Below, piece by piece: positions 62,357 through 64,000 of a stretch of DNA of 64,000 nucleotides. The notes beneath the pieces were generated by a model. It saw only the letters and a list, made by a program, of their open reading frames with translations, was not told where the DNA came from and did not search any database. This DNA is from Ga0077555 sp050187415 (GTDB lineage Bacteria; Pseudomonadota; Alphaproteobacteria; Rhizobiales; Hyphomicrobiaceae), in NCBI GenBank assembly GCA_050187415.1, contig JBFWXN010000009.1, forward strand, positions 1 through 64,000, read 5' to 3'. Each line of letters begins with the position of its first letter. Positions within the stretch are counted from its first letter, which is position 1. The translations under genes were made by a program, and so were the position numbers.

Positions 62357-63157
62357 ATGTCGAAGGAGCTCGTCCAGCAGCAGTTTGGCGCCAATGCCGC
62401 TGCATACCTCACCTCGGCGGTTCACGCGAAAGGCGCAAGCCTCGCGCGGCTGGTCGAGCTGGTCGCTCCCAAGCCGGACTGGATTGCCCTCGACATAGCC
62501 ACCGGCGCCGGGCACACAGCCGCGGTTTTCGCGCCTCACGTGTCGAAGGTGGTCGCCAGTGACCTCACGCCCCAAATGCTTCAACAGGTCGAGAAACTTG
62601 CGACCGAGAGGGGGCTTGGCAATATGGAAACGGCCATCGCCGACGCCGAGGCGCTGCCGTTTCCCGACCGATCATTCAATCTCGTCACCTGCCGCATCGC
62701 ACCTCACCATTTCCCGAGCATCGAGACGTTTCTGAGCGAGGTCCATCGCGTACTGGCCCCGGGTGGCACCTTCGCGCTGGTCGACAATGTATCGCCCGGC
62801 ACCGAAACAACGCCGGGGTTTTCGTCGGGCGAGCTGAAAGATGCGGGCATTGCCTACAACGCGTTCGAGAAGCTTCGCGACCCGAGTCACGGCCGCGCAC
62901 TCGATACCGCCGAGTGGCTTTCGCTGATGTCGAAGGTGGGATTGGAGCTGGTACATCGCGAGTACGCTCCGAAGGCCATGGACTTCCAGTCCTGGGTGAA
63001 AACGATGAACGTTCCCGCCGATACGGTGCCGCGCCTTGCCGCAATGCTGGACGACGCCAGCCCCGCGTTGAAGGCCTTCCTCAGACCCACCAACGAAGGC
63101 GGCGAGCGCGGCTTCACACTCGATGAGTTGATTGCCATTGCGCGCCGGCCGGCCTGA
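62357..63157 (+). CDS. SAM-dependent class I methyltransferase (UbiE-like)
   Basis: Soluble methyltransferase of 266 residues. SAM-binding motif I ALDIATGAGHTAAVFA, motif II VVASDLTPQMLQQ, acidic motif ADAEALPFPDRSFNLVTCRIAPHHF and post-motif LAPGGTFALVDNV are present, as in the UbiE/Coq5 group. Substrate unknown; similar proteins methylate quinone or tellurite-like compounds. The ATG at 62357 has AAAGG eight bases upstream. The third DMT transporter begins 18 bp downstream. Confidence 0.88.
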   Translation: MSKELVQQQFGANAAAYLTSAVHAKGASLARLVELVAPKPDWIALDIATGAGHTAAVFAPHVSKVVASDLTPQMLQQVEKLATERGLGNMETAIADAEALPFPDRSFNLVTCRIAPHHFPSIETFLSEVHRVLAPGGTFALVDNVSPGTETTPGFSSGELKDAGIAYNAFEKLRDPSHGRALDTAEWLSLMSKVGLELVHREYAPKAMDFQSWVKTMNVPADTVPRLAAMLDDASPALKAFLRPTNEGGERGFTLDELIAIARRPA

Positions 63158-63175
63158 GGCAGGGAAGAGTTTCAC

Positions 63176-64000
63176 GTGCAGGAACGAGCCGATAATGGTG
63201 CGCCCGGGGCGCATCCGACGCCCCCCGTTGCGGGCCCGGTCCGCCACGATGCGCTCGACGGGTTTGCAATCGCGTTGCTGCTGGTCATGTGCATCTGCCT
63301 CGCCGTGGGACAGGTCGCGATCAAGGTCGCCAACGCCGGCATCTCGCCGCTCATGCAGGCGGGATTGCGCTCGGCCGCCGCCGCCGCACTACTCGGTGGG
63401 CTGGCCGCAGCACGTGGAACCTCGCTCTGGGTGCTCGACCGCACTCTTTGGCCGGGCCTTCTCGTCAGCATCCTGTTCGCGCTCGAGTTCGCCCTGCTTT
63501 ATCCCGGCCTCCAGCACACCACCGCGGCGCACGCCGTCATCCTGCTCTATACGTCGCCGTTCGTGGTTGCCATCGGCGCTCATTTCCTCATTCCCGGCGA
63601 TCGCCTGACAACGGCGAAGATGGTCGGGCTGCTCCTTGCCTTCGCCGGGGTCGCTACCGTCGTGCTCGGGCGCGAGGTGATCCAGTTGAGGGGAGCACCC
63701 GTCGAGGGGCCGACATTGTTCGGCGACATGATGTGTCTGGGCGGGGCCTTGGCCTGGGGAGGCTTGACGCTCGTCATACGTGCCAGCTCACTGAAGCACG
63801 TTTCACCCGAGCGGGTTACATTCGTGCAGCTTCTCCTGTCCGCGCCGATGCTCGTGGCCCTCTCCGTGGCGATGGGCGAGCCCGGTCTGACCGATCCGAC
63901 GCCGTTGCACTGGGCCGCCTTCGCCTTCACCGTCATTTTTGTCGGGTTTTTCGTGTTTACCTCGACCAACTGGCTCTATCTGCGATATCCGGCATCTCGC
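63176..64000 (+). CDS. EamA-type DMT-superfamily transporter (3' end cut by window)
   Basis: Ten-helix exporter; 275 codons are visible and the frame is open to the window edge. Family segments seen: helix 1 IALLLVMCICLAVGQVAIKVANAG, TAAHAVILLYTSPFVVAIGAHFLIPGDRL at the end of repeat one, and LCLGGALAWGGLTLVIRASS in repeat two. The start is a GTG at 63176 preceded by AGGGAAGAG. It is coupled to the methyltransferase, possibly exporting its product; that is inference. Confidence 0.82.
   Translation, partial: MQERADNGAPGAHPTPPVAGPVRHDALDGFAIALLLVMCICLAVGQVAIKVANAGISPLMQAGLRSAAAAALLGGLAAARGTSLWVLDRTLWPGLLVSILFALEFALLYPGLQHTTAAHAVILLYTSPFVVAIGAHFLIPGDRLTTAKMVGLLLAFAGVATVVLGREVIQLRGAPVEGPTLFGDMMCLGGALAWGGLTLVIRASSLKHVSPERVTFVQLLLSAPMLVALSVAMGEPGLTDPTPLHWAAFAFTVIFVGFFVFTSTNWLYLRYPASR

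Overview
The window is GC-rich, densely coded chromosomal DNA of an alphaproteobacterium, most likely a Hyphomicrobiales (Rhizobiales) member. Pointers are Irr next to fabA-fabB-fabI, a RegB/SenC redox pair, a DUF2794 protein, the ffs-dnaX-ybaB block, and crotonyl-CoA carboxylase/reductase with ethylmalonyl-CoA mutase, which mark the ethylmalonyl-CoA pathway of acetyl-CoA assimilation. The genus cannot be fixed from sequence reading alone. I saw no insertion sequence, prophage, CRISPR array or tRNA. Layout: 0-5.6 kb holds phosphate signalling (phoU cut by the window edge, a phoR-like kinase, a small membrane protein), a NodB-type deacetylase, mgtE and a GNAT acetyltransferase. 5.7-14.6 kb holds a YgjP-like metallopeptidase, an intracellular PHA depolymerase, senC divergent from regB, a VOC protein with a histone-H1-like tail, a DMT exporter, a thiolase and irr. 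15-18.9 kb is fabA-fabB-fabI and a glutamate racemase. 18.9-21.7 kb is a csoR/copA copper module with its operator region. 21.7-30 kb carries an epimerase, an isochorismatase-like hydrolase, three SDRs, glutaryl-CoA dehydrogenase, a Spy-like periplasmic protein, a second DMT exporter and ThpR. 30-36.5 kb is tesA divergent from a YbbA/YbbP-type ABC pair, a BAX-inhibitor-1 protein, a second GNAT and DUF2794. 36.5-37.3 kb is a 740-bp non-coding segment with two related long hairpins exposing C-rich loops (the best candidate for something undescribed), a terminator and a candidate heat-shock promoter for htpG. 37.3-44 kb is htpG, ybaB, dnaX, the SRP RNA and two TRAP permease genes. 44.6-50.8 kb is nudC, an alpha/beta hydrolase, ccr with a clear terminator, a small membrane protein and ecm. 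50.8-62 kb is a set of apparently linked catabolic genes: enolase-superfamily enzyme, two MaoC hydratases, an aspartase/fumarase-superfamily lyase, an MFS transporter, a permuted-looking CaiB/BaiF CoA-transferase, an Ntn asparaginase, MmcQ, an enoyl-CoA hydratase-family enzyme, two small proteins and an acyl-CoA dehydrogenase. The window ends with a methyltransferase and a third, truncated DMT exporter. Working together, the PHA depolymerase, thiolase, Ccr, Ecm, the acyl-CoA dehydrogenases and the hydratases fit an organism that moves carbon between polyhydroxybutyrate, C4-C5 acyl-CoAs and central metabolism, with phosphate, iron, copper and redox sensors nearby. All functional statements come from reading motifs, lengths and context; no database search was run.
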